Assembly (NCBI RefSeq): GCF_004359215.1
Contig: NC_090622.1
Span: forward strand, 3,334,893-3,350,524
DNA: 15,632 nt
Source: Bremia lactucae
Lineage: Eukaryota > Oomycota > Peronosporomycetes > Peronosporales > Peronosporaceae
Reading direction: 5' to 3'
Shown: positions 1 to 7,218 of the stretch, piece after piece
Layout: the number at the start of each line of letters is the position of its first letter
Numbering within the stretch: position 1 is the stretch's first letter
Position numbers and translations under genes: made by a program
Notes under the pieces: model-generated
What the model saw: the letters and a program-made list of their open reading frames with translations, nothing else
The model's database searches: none
What the model was told of the DNA's origin: nothing

Positions 1-1
1 A

Positions 2-1153
2 AATGAGAGTGATCTCATGGCAGTACGCACTAAGCGTACTGAAAATGACAAAACAAATGAGTTAGCAGAAGAGTTTCTGCTAACTCGAGAATCAGTTATC
101 CGTTTCGTTCAGGATTCCATTGCTAACGCAGTGGACCGACAGAAACGGAATGCGGACAAACATGGAAGAGCAAATGTTCATTCATTTAATATTAATGATC
201 TAGTGCTACTCTCTACGGTAAACTTACCTAAGCGATTAGTCACTAATGTGGGTAGCAGTAAACTACTACCCAAGTTCATTGGGCCTTTCCGTGTACTGCA
301 TCGAAGAGGCAATGCGTACACAATAGAATTGCCACGTAGGATGCGAACGCATCCTACGTTTTACGTTGGTCGGCTCCGCCCGTACCATCAGTACGCGGCT
401 TCTTCCGAGGACGGATGTGACCACCCTTTTCAAGAATCCCCAAAAGATTCTTGTGATCGCGAACCAGGTTCTCATGTTGAACCTGAAGTTTCTCATGCTT
501 GTTCCGAAGATCCTCGAAACTACGATGAGCTGATGACAGCTCATCGCGAACAGCATGATAGTTCCGCTCGTACTCCAACAAGGAGTACGCACCCTTCGAA
601 CGGTCTTCCAACCGCTCGATATGGTGATTCTGCACCATCTGTTCCAACGAGCGACGCTTACCGCGCTCGTGTTCAAGACCCTCCTCCAAATCATGGAGGA
701 AGTGATCCATTTTGTCGATCTTCGACATTAGATCCGACATACGGTTCGGATCTAATTTTCCCTCCTCCACCACAACCTTTGGTGGACTCCCACGGTGGTC
801 AACGTTTCCTTGTGGAACGCATCCAGAACCACCGTGATGTGAAGGGGCAGCGAACGAGTTATCTTGTTCGCTGGCGAGGTTATCCACCTTCGCATGACAG
901 CTGGGAGCCTCGTTCCCAGCTGGTTGCTAACGTTGAGGCCTCGTCTGTCAGTATGATGAGACTCACCCGATGGTTCAGAAGGCCCATCGGAAAACACGCT
1001 CCCCTGGCGCCTGTAAATCGATTGCAAAACGTCAATCGCATCACGCATCTCAATAGAGATGTGAGCCCTTCCCCAGGGCGAAGAAAGGGAATAGACATCC
1101 CATTTTACTCTTCGAGTTGTCTACACAACACGGACAGGGATCACCCCACGTGA
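2..1153 (+). CDS. Ty3/gypsy pol C-terminus: integrase tail, hinge and chromodomain (5' partial)
   Basis: This is the end of a gypsy-type pol polyprotein. The frame is open to the left edge, so the ATG at 17 is internal and the real start lies outside the window. Numbering from that Met, residues about 1-60 match the end of the integrase region (RQKRNADKHGR). A GPY/F-type module follows with FIGPF at 87-91 and FYVGRLRPYH near 115-124. A long hinge rich in Ser, Pro and Asp leads to a chromodomain at about 264-307 (FLVER, LVRWRGY, DSWEP). In chromoviruses this domain steers integration by binding chromatin. A tail of about 70 residues follows to the TGA. No internal stop is seen. The gene ends 38 bp before the end of an antisense ORF, so the two converge. 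The hinge DNA is crowded with perfect inverted repeats, and one of them (1147-1177) contains the stop codon. Confidence 0.88.
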   Translation, partial: NESDLMAVRTKRTENDKTNELAEEFLLTRESVIRFVQDSIANAVDRQKRNADKHGRANVHSFNINDLVLLSTVNLPKRLVTNVGSSKLLPKFIGPFRVLHRRGNAYTIELPRRMRTHPTFYVGRLRPYHQYAASSEDGCDHPFQESPKDSCDREPGSHVEPEVSHACSEDPRNYDELMTAHREQHDSSARTPTRSTHPSNGLPTARYGDSAPSVPTSDAYRARVQDPPPNHGGSDPFCRSSTLDPTYGSDLIFPPPPQPLVDSHGGQRFLVERIQNHRDVKGQRTSYLVRWRGYPPSHDSWEPRSQLVANVEASSVSMMRLTRWFRRPIGKHAPLAPVNRLQNVNRITHLNRDVSPSPGRRKGIDIPFYSSSCLHNTDRDHPT

Positions 1154-2107
1154 GCCATGGAAGCCCAGCCTCACGTGAAAACCGATGCAATTTATACTTG
1201 CACCGGTTGGAGTTCTTTTCTCATATTTGACGCGATTCGCGTAAGGATTTTAAAGCCAAGCTTCGCGTCCAATGTCTTAGACATTGAGAATGAACGCACC
1301 TCAAGCTTGCATAAGCGAGACTTTATCTCGCTTATTGTTGCCACTAAACCATCGATGCTTAAGAAAGCATCGAGATAGAAATCTTCCTCAGCGCGAAAGT
1401 TCTTCGCGCTGGGATTAAGGCCATGTAGCTTTGTCGCAATAAATAAGGGATATTTATTGTGAGGAGTAGTTTCTCCTGACAAGCTATTGATAAGCCGTTC
1501 TGGCAAAAGCCACGGCTTCTTTTCAGGGGCGAGATGAGACATTTTATTGTCTTCACTCTCCTGAGTGGTACCCACTGAAACAGGGGTACCACGAGAACTT
1601 TTCTTACGATGGATTACGCCATCGTCATCACCTTGCACAGAAACAGGTGCAGGTGACCGTACGGGAGGCGGAACGGGCGATGAGAGATCATCCTCATCGT
1701 CGAATCCAAATAGACTATTAAATCGTCTATCCGAATGAGCCCTCTCATTCGAAGGCTCATAGTCAGCTGCCTGACGTCTGTCATGCGACTGTTCAATTCT
1801 CCCCGAGTCGGCCATTTCGTCCGACTCGCATTCGTAGTTGAACTCCAATGAGGGGTCGTATTCACGTGGTGAATCACCATGTGCACTCGCAACATCTAGT
1901 GTTGTGCGAGTGAAGGATACTACGGCAGACGTTCCATCTGCCGCAAGAGATAGCAGTGCGTCACCCGCGGCTGCACGAACCGCAGCCGAAGGCGCAGCAC
2001 TATCGACACCCCGCATGAGTTTAATCTTCATGTGATGGAATTTGAAATAATGGTTCTGACCAATCAACATTGTTTTTTTTTAAATTAAGTGGTCACATAG
2101 TGACCAC
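3..2107. repeat. Train of perfect short inverted repeats across element 1
   Basis: Perfect inverted repeats with short loops recur through the pol hinge and the antisense ORF. Arm lengths read directly: 21-41 (8), 59-86 (12), 334-359 (12), 431-453 (8), 523-546 (10), 569-589 (8), 727-756 (11), 848-873 (8), 898-922 (9), 1147-1177 (8), 1270-1286 (8), 1311-1335 (10), 1352-1373 (9), 1389-1411 (9), 1437-1459 (9), 1565-1592 (9), 1732-1751 (8), 1804-1828 (8), 1884-1912 (8), 2089-2107 (8). Many 6-7 bp stems fill the gaps, for example 465-485, 967-990, 1492-1518, 1678-1699, 1923-1943 and 1968-1988. Between 1270 and 1459 successive stems start about 40 bp apart. The integrase stretch 87-333 is largely free of them. 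Confidence 0.9.
1192..2070 (-). CDS. Antisense ORF of gypsy element 1 (292 aa, unknown function)
   Basis: This uninterrupted ORF reads against the retroelement, between the end of pol and the 3' LTR. Its ATG (2068-2070) is 83 bp from the LTR and has A at -3 (ACAATG). Later in-frame Mets are possible starts. I recognise no domain. What can be seen is an Ala-rich N-terminal part, then an acidic Asp/Glu/Ser-rich low-complexity stretch with FGFDDEDD and a Pro/Val run. The C-terminal third is more globular, from about EKKPWLLPE onward, and ends basic. No signal peptide or membrane segment is evident. The coding DNA is a chain of perfect hairpins. Some plant gypsy elements of the Tat lineage carry an extra antisense ORF in the same place, which gives a precedent but not homology. 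A structural artefact of the hairpin-rich DNA is the main alternative. Confidence 0.5.
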   Translation of the reverse strand: MLIGQNHYFKFHHMKIKLMRGVDSAAPSAAVRAAAGDALLSLAADGTSAVVSFTRTTLDVASAHGDSPREYDPSLEFNYECESDEMADSGRIEQSHDRRQAADYEPSNERAHSDRRFNSLFGFDDEDDLSSPVPPPVRSPAPVSVQGDDDGVIHRKKSSRGTPVSVGTTQESEDNKMSHLAPEKKPWLLPERLINSLSGETTPHNKYPLFIATKLHGLNPSAKNFRAEEDFYLDAFLSIDGLVATISEIKSRLCKLEVRSFSMSKTLDAKLGFKILTRIASNMRKELQPVQV

Positions 2108-2142
2108 TCGAACCAATGACAGTCAGAGTGATTGTCGTTTAT

Positions 2143-2153
2143 GGGAGGGGTGA
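2143..2153 (+). other. Polypurine tract of element 1
   Basis: A purine run (GGGAGGGGTGA) lies directly against the 3' LTR. This is the expected site and composition of the primer for plus-strand DNA synthesis. It fixes the element as + strand and supports the LTR start at 2154. Confidence 0.75.
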
Positions 2154-2601
2154 TGAACGGGGTGTATCGTTACATGAAATTAACACTTAAAGGTCGTTTT
2201 TAAATATATTATCTAAAAGGTAGATTATATTTGGAGGATATTACTTTAAATAGTAATGTTCAGAAATCTTATTCATAAATAGGTATAGACCATTATACCT
2301 ATTTATCCCGCAGACTAATCAACTGTAGATGTAAACAAAAGAGAGAGACAGATAAGATACGATAAGATTTCAGCTGCATAGTATTAGTTTATAATTAAGT
2401 TAGAGATAACAGATAGAAAGAAGAGATACTTTATTATATCAGTACAGTTTTCATTTTACCCTCTTTAAGCTTGTTACCTTAAAGAGAAGTCTTCCTCTGC
2501 ACGTACTAGTGTACGTGAAATAACGTAAGGCACCACTCGCAGCTGAAGCAGTGCGAAGTGAACTTGTACTGAAGCAGTACAAGTCGAAGTGCCCCGTTAC
2601 A
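2154..2601 (+). repeat. 3' LTR of gypsy element 1 (448 bp)
   Basis: The boundaries come from inverted terminal bases: the left end reads TGAACGGGG and the right end CCCCGTTACA. The second copy at 15257 begins TGTAACGGGG, the exact complement of that right end, so this copy has lost one T. The LTR contains strong inverted repeats: 2275-2306 (13 bp arms, 6-nt loop), 2461-2486 (9 bp arms), 2563-2583 (9 bp arms, loop AAG) and an imperfect pair around 2532-2558. Two TGAAGCAGT units near the 3' end form part of the last stems. No target duplication can be checked because the 5' end of the element is outside the window. Confidence 0.88.
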
Positions 2602-3024
2602 ACTGAGCATGGTGTCCGGCACCATTTGGCTGTCGATTCCAACTAACAAAGCTGTATCGCATTGTTACACGGCTAAAATACAGTGACATTCGCGTTGGCC
2701 GCAATTCAATCGAATCTGGAAAATTCACCCCTTTGCTTGTTTAAGCGGGATAAGGGCGACTCAGCAGTAGGTTCAGTGCACCGTCTTCTGTTATTTTCCT
2801 TTTGCTGTTGTGGCAGAGTTGCGTTCCCCGAACATGAGCATTCCAGGAAAACAGCTTTGATTTCACCATCGGGGCGCTGTCCAACTCTCCTTGTTCTTTC
2901 GCAAGTAAACACGAAGCTTTCATCTTGGAATCGACGGCTTATTGCTAAACGAGCCTCTTCCAAGGATTGTAGGTAGTATGGACGATATCTTCGAGTTGAT
3001 GCATAGTAGTATTAGTAGTTGAAA
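2602..3024. other. Spacer between the two gypsy elements, no supported gene
   Basis: About 420 bp lie between the 3' LTR of element 1 and the 3' LTR of element 2. Short open frames exist on both strands (the longest is under 100 codons), but none has a recognisable domain and they overlap each other. I see no RNA gene and no LTR-like sequence. A small hairpin (ATGGTG/CACCAT) begins just after the LTR end. It may be old host intergenic DNA or an unrecognised repeat fragment. Confidence 0.5.
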
Positions 3025-3511
3025 TGTAGCGGAGCTACCTCGCTACTAAAGTCAGAGGAAGACTTTCAGACTCAGAAAGTCAATTAGTTCTATTGCACTA
3101 ATAGGTTTAACAACTCAGGGAGTCGTACAAGCTATCAAAGCTTAAAAATCATAGTTCAAGGGATTCAGGGGCTCGTAGAACCAAGTGGCGACTAGTGCCC
3201 AAGAGGATATTCCTTAGAAAGGCTTCTATCTCTTACAGATCAATGCGCAAGCCTTAGGAAGGCACTTAACGCTTTTAAGATCAAAAGGGAAATTGCACTT
3301 TATTCAATTATTTAAATTTAAAAACCTTACCCTAGCTAATTAAAAATAGATTTTGGCTGCCAGATTTATAACTGGCGGCGACCACATTTGTTACCCATAA
3401 TAAACGGGATTTAAGTAACTAACTATTATAAAAATTAGATAAAAGGGTATTTTACCCATAAAGAAAATGTACCACAACAACGGTTCTCCAACCGATGTGT
3501 GCCCAATTACA
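3025..3511 (-). repeat. 3' LTR of element 2 (487 bp)
   Basis: It matches 10246-10728 along its whole length. On the + strand it begins TGTAGCGG and ends CAATTACA, so on the element's own strand it runs TGTAATTG to CCGCTACA, with the TG..CA ends of LTRs. Small hairpins recur: GACTTTC/GAAAGTC near 3060, ATTAGT/ACTAAT near 3084, and the CCAG/CTGG stem near 3360. The other LTR holds the same stems with substitutions that partly keep pairing. Confidence 0.9.
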
Positions 3512-3522
3512 CTTCCCCCATC
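3512..3522 (-). other. Polypurine tract of element 2
   Basis: On the - strand the bases next to the 3' LTR read GATGGGGGAAG, ending exactly at the LTR boundary. This is the expected plus-strand primer site. Confidence 0.7.
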
Positions 3523-3621
3523 AGACAGTTGACACCGAGTGACAACATTCGCTTCATTTCCTCTTTGAGGCTGGAACCTAAATAGTTAACCGTTTGGTTG
3601 TGTTTTTCATTCCTTTGTCTA

Positions 3622-3753
3622 ATGACAACCAAGCGTGAGTCACAGACTCTGAGCACCTTCATCGACGATGAGGGAATTATGGACTTTGAAAGTCACTCTC
3701 AATCAGGAGGAGGAAAAATAGCGGCGTTCGCTCACGCCATTTCCTCCGGATGA
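3622..3753 (+). CDS. Short ORF just upstream of the antisense ORF, possibly its detached N-terminus
   Basis: A 43-codon ORF starts 110 bp inside the 3' LTR of element 2 and reads antisense to the element. It begins MTTKRESQTL, is rich in Ser, Gly and charged residues, and ends in TGA. The large antisense ORF lies in the frame one base further on. That frame is open from just after a TAG at 3719-3721, so the two frames overlap for about 30 bp before the ATG at 3773. The arrangement fits an ancestral N-terminus split off by a one-base change near the A run at 3714-3718. It could also be a chance ORF or an upstream ORF. Confidence 0.35.
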   Translation: MTTKRESQTLSTFIDDEGIMDFESHSQSGGGKIAAFAHAISSG

Positions 3754-3772
3754 ACGTCGGCGAGCCCCGAAT

Positions 3773-4855
3773 ATGTTCCCAGAACGTGGTGCCGCTGATG
3801 TCTTAACTGCATTGAGCAGGACGCGGGACCCTGAGTCCAACATCATTACGAATCCGCTCGATGAAGAGCAAGAGCAGATAATTGTCATAGAGGAAAGAGC
3901 TCGTCGTCGAGCTGCCGAGATAGCGAAAGCTAAGGCTCATAGTGAGTATAAATTCACTTCGCTTCGTGCGGACGAGCGTCTCAAAGATATAGCGGGTCAT
4001 AGCTTGGCCATCTGGATCTCTGGTGACCCGGCGAGGACGCAGGAGGAGATCGCTGCTCGCGACGCTTTTCATGAGCAATACCTTACGCCAAAGGTAATGA
4101 CGCGAAGCCAGTATCTGACGCGTTTACGTGATCAAGCCCGTGGGGCTCCGGTGGCCTCCATGAGGGAAATTCCGATCGTTTTGTTTCCAAACGAAACAAG
4201 GACTGAAAACGAAGTCTCATTTGAAAACTGGGTTCACCGGGCCCGCAGACTCCGTAATATCTGGAATATCAGAGAGTCTGCGGATAGAGATGATGTTCGT
4301 TTGGAACGGAAGCATCGCTTCGACTTCGCTAAGCTTAAGGCCAAAGGCCAGTTACGTTCGGCATTAATGCCACAAAACGAAGAAAGGCCTAGCCGATATT
4401 TCAGTGCTTCGGTTGACCGTACAACCAAGGATCGAAGCCGCACTGAGGCTTTAGATCCACCTAATCCCACGTTAAGTGGTGGGAAGCGTCGTTTGACGCG
4501 AGTTGACCCTAAGCTTGGCGCTCAAAAACGTCAACAGCGTACGGGCAATCTTGCCGAAGAGGTACCTCGAACTCCCAAATGTTTTCAGAAGAAAGGTACC
4601 CCAGCCACTTCACAAGATACTGGTATTGATTCTTACGACGACGTCGCTTTAAAAGTTTCTCCACATGAAACTGAAGGATCCCCTGCGCATGAAGCAGCGC
4701 CGGAGGGGGCCGAAATTTCGGCGGAAGCATTTGATGCTTTACGGCACGAGGTGCAACTTCTTTGTGAGGTCCTTGCTCGGGTTGAGAGCTCTTTTGAGGC
4801 GGTTCGGGACCGTCTTTCGACGCTGGAGCGTCAGCAGCCTCGTTTAGAGGGCTAG
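3773..4855 (+). CDS. Antisense ORF of gypsy element 2 (360 aa, coiled-coil-like, unknown function)
   Basis: A long ORF runs against the element, from near the 3' LTR into the chromodomain-coding end of pol. About 736 bp (3773-4508) have no sense coding partner; the rest overlaps the chromodomain frame. The protein is highly charged. Residues about 28-60 form an Arg/Glu/Ala-rich helix (EERARRRAAEIAKAKA). The middle has WVHRARRLRNIWN and a basic Lys/Arg stretch. The C-terminal 50 residues look like a heptad coiled coil (ALRHEVQLLCEVLARVE). After the TAG the same frame stays open for 34 more codons to a TAA at 4951-4953, so the TAG may be a recent Gln-to-stop change. I recognise no family. It stays open although pol beside it is heavily mutated. 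The element 1 antisense protein sits in the same position but shows no similarity by eye. Confidence 0.55.
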   Translation: MFPERGAADVLTALSRTRDPESNIITNPLDEEQEQIIVIEERARRRAAEIAKAKAHSEYKFTSLRADERLKDIAGHSLAIWISGDPARTQEEIAARDAFHEQYLTPKVMTRSQYLTRLRDQARGAPVASMREIPIVLFPNETRTENEVSFENWVHRARRLRNIWNIRESADRDDVRLERKHRFDFAKLKAKGQLRSALMPQNEERPSRYFSASVDRTTKDRSRTEALDPPNPTLSGGKRRLTRVDPKLGAQKRQQRTGNLAEEVPRTPKCFQKKGTPATSQDTGIDSYDDVALKVSPHETEGSPAHEAAPEGAEISAEAFDALRHEVQLLCEVLARVESSFEAVRDRLSTLERQQPRLEG

Positions 4856-4973
4856 TTGGATATCCTGGTGAGGATGCAACAATCTGCGGCACGACCGCCT
4901 GTCTCGGCGCAAGCGCCTTCAAGTTCACGTGGGAAGGGTCCCGATATGGCTTAAGCAAGCCAACGTAAAACAC
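4509..4973 (-). pseudogene. pol block: end of integrase module, hinge and chromodomain
   Basis: This is the last 154 codons of pol. It opens with FYVGLLKPYRDPSHV, the end of the integrase GPY/F module, then a Pro/Ala/Glu-rich hinge, then a chromodomain in the last 55 or so residues (FHVEKLL, YLVKWLGY, NIWEFE). The block itself is open, but its start has no ATG and it continues an upstream block in another frame. The chromodomain DNA is also read on the other strand by the antisense ORF ending at 4855. Confidence 0.8.
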
Positions 4974-5652
4974 TGGGTGTGTACGCAGCTTGCTGGGAAG
5001 GTTGAGCGTATAAGCTAGGCCTTATTAGCCACGACCGTAAATGGTCCAATAAAGCGCGAGCGCAATTTTGTCTTGAAGACCGCGGAATCAAGTTGGTAGG
5101 TAGGTATTTAGCGTTTAGTGAAACTCGGTCTCCGACCGTATAAGAGTTAATACAGCTTCTGCCTTTGGCATCTCCTTGTTCTTTTTGTTTGTCTTGGCTA
5201 TCAGCCATCGTATCCCTTACATGTCTTAAGACACTAGATCGCGTCGCGAGAAACTCGCTTACTTGTTTCTGAACGGTAACAGGGCTGATATCAGCAAGCC
5301 TATCGGCCAATTTTCCCCCACCAAGCCCTGAACCACGCAGTGGTATCGTTAATGGAACGCGCGGGTGGGTAAGACCGTTTACGTAGAACGGAGTATAGCC
5401 TGTAGAGGCATGAACAGCGTTATTTAACGCAAACTCCACTACTGGGAGCATTGAGCTCCAACGCTTTGGTGTCTGAGCACACACGCTGCGTAAAACGTCT
5501 TCAATGACGCGATTGACACGTTCAGTTTGACCATCGGTCTGCGGATGGTCCGCAGTGGACATATCCGATCTGGTGCCAAGCACACGGAAAATTGATTTCC
5601 AGAATTTACCCGTGAAACGGAGATCCCGATCAGAGTCAATTGCCACTGGCAA
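4951..5652 (-). pseudogene. pol block: second half of integrase core and C-terminal region
   Basis: This block carries the second and third catalytic acids of the integrase DDE triad: Asp in SDRDLRFTGKFW and Glu in QTDGQTERVNR. A conserved stretch follows (VEFALNNAVHASTGYTPFYV), as usual in gypsy integrases. Near 5090 the frame is lost inside the GPY/F module: the RFIGPF peptide is readable in another frame, then GLAYTLNLP in a third near 5010. Confidence 0.85.
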
Positions 5653-6392
5653 ACCATGTTGTCGAGAAACACGCGATCGATAAACAGCTTAGCTGTAACC
5701 TCTCCATCAATGGAATCCGGCACGGCCGCTAGGTGAGCCATTTTGCTCAAACGCTCAACAAAGACCACTATACCGGAGCTACCGGCTGAATTTTTTGGTA
5801 GCCCAAAAACAAAATTCATACTAATGGACTCTCAGCATCCGATGGGATCGGGAAGACTCGCCAGGGGCGCAGCAGCATGTGCCGAGGGTTTAACCCATTG
5901 GCACGTTTCGCATGTGCGAACATATATGCTGACCCATTTATAAAGTTTAGGCCACCAATAATTCTGGCTGATAGAGCCGTAGGTCTTTTCTCTACCGAGA
6001 TGACCACCAAGGACAGTATCGTGTGCCTCATAGAGGATCCGGTACTTCAAATCCTCATCATGAGGAGCAACGACACGTGAAGGGTCCGCGATGTCTGTGC
6101 AATAAAGCAACAGGTCGTTATCGATAGAAAATCGATATAAACTTGCACGCAAACGTGCCGGTAATTCAATACCTGAATCCGACTTCTTTAAAGCTCGTAG
6201 CAGAGCTACACACTGTTCATCCTTGGTGTAAGCCAAACGGATTAATCCAGGAAAAGGTGACGAGATAGTCGTTAAATGAGAAACCTCATAATCCGGCCTG
6301 CGTGATAACGCATCGGCCAAAGCATTTTGCTTGCCGGGTTTATACTTCACTGCGAAGTTATATTCCGCAAAAAAGGATAGCCATCTGGCCAT
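5439..6392 (-). pseudogene. pol block: integrase zinc finger and start of catalytic core
   Basis: The first part (6392 down to about 6300) is the end of RNase H and the connection (SFFAEYNFAVKYKPGKQNALADALSRR). An HHCC zinc-binding module follows (EAHDTVLGGHLGREKT and CETCQW). A TGA near 5831 interrupts the frame where a Trp is likely, and the core resumes with MNFVFGLPK and IVVFVERLSKMAHL. In related integrases the M-x-F position holds the first catalytic Asp. Here it is Asn, so even a translated copy should be inactive. The frame is lost again near 5660, and the remainder down to 5439 is out of frame. Confidence 0.85.
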
Positions 6393-6414
6393 TCTCTGTT
6401 AGAGATGGGGCGAC

Positions 6415-7218
6415 TTAGTCGCCGTGCGTAATGACGCGTGATGTATAAATCACAAACGGCTTAGAGCCGAGCAGATGAACTCTGAATTTGACGAGAGCAT
6501 ACTTCATAGCAAGTAACTCTTTGTCATGAACTGGGTAGTTCTTTTCCGCAGCTTTAAGCTGTCTAGACTCGAACGCAATAACACGTTCATGCCCATCAAC
6601 ATCTGTTTGTAACAGAGCACTGCCAATGGCAAAATCTGATGCGTCACAGACGACACTGAAAGGCCAATTTGGGTTTGGCAGTGCCAGAATCGGGGCATGG
6701 ATAAGACTATCCTTAACTGCTCGAAAAGCATTATTTTCGGTGCTAGTCCAGCACCATTCTGTATCCTTTTTAAGGAGATTAGATAATGGCCTAGCCATAT
6801 CAGCGTAATTTTCGCTATATTTGTGTAAATAATTGGCGAGACCCAACCACTTACGCAAATCCTTTTGGTTTTTAGGAACCGGCCAATCTACTATGGCTTT
6901 TACCTTAGCGGGATCCGCTCTAAGTCCTCGCTTTCCAATGAAGCATCCTAAAAAAGGAAATTTGCCTGCGCCAAAAATGCATTTAGATGCATTGGCATAC
7001 AATTTGTTTGTGCGCATGCACTCGAGCACTTCTCGCAAATGGTCTAAATGGTTTTCCATATCCGACCGACCCTGCTTCGCACGACTATGGACAAAAATGT
7101 CATCGAAATAAGTCTGTGCATAACCTCGATGAGGGCGAAACAGTTGCGTCACTAGACGTTTAAATGTTGCCGGGGCGTCGGAAAGCCCTTGTGGCATAAC
7201 CAGCCACTCCCATAACAT
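6415..7218 (-). pseudogene. pol block: RT palm and RNase H
   Basis: A 267-codon open block holds the RT core: MPQGLSDAPATF, then the catalytic YFDDIFVHS box (YxDD), then the thumb region (LGCFIGKRGLRADPAKVKAI). An RNase H domain follows with CDASDFAIGSALLQ carrying the first catalytic Asp, then SRQLKAAEKNYPVHDKELLA. The block ends out of frame just where the next RNase H catalytic Asp is expected (FVIYT). Translation starts at an internal Met (MLWEWLVMP), with the fingers in other frames upstream. Confidence 0.9.

Noticed and set aside
266..887. Open frames of 142 and 177 codons on the - strand opposite the element 1 hinge
   Set aside because: They lie fully opposite the pol frame, which has clear integrase and chromodomain motifs. 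The 177-codon frame looks coiled-coil-like, but it probably reflects base bias and hairpin symmetry on the opposite strand. Unlike the 1192-2070 ORF it has no stretch free of sense coding.
1..2601. Hairpin train read as a CRISPR array or tandem repeat family
   Set aside because: The stems differ in sequence from one another; there is no constant repeat and no spacer pattern.
2683..2976. Open frames of 97 (+), 85 (-) and 60 (-) codons in the spacer
   Set aside because: Short, mutually overlapping, with no domain and no clear start context.
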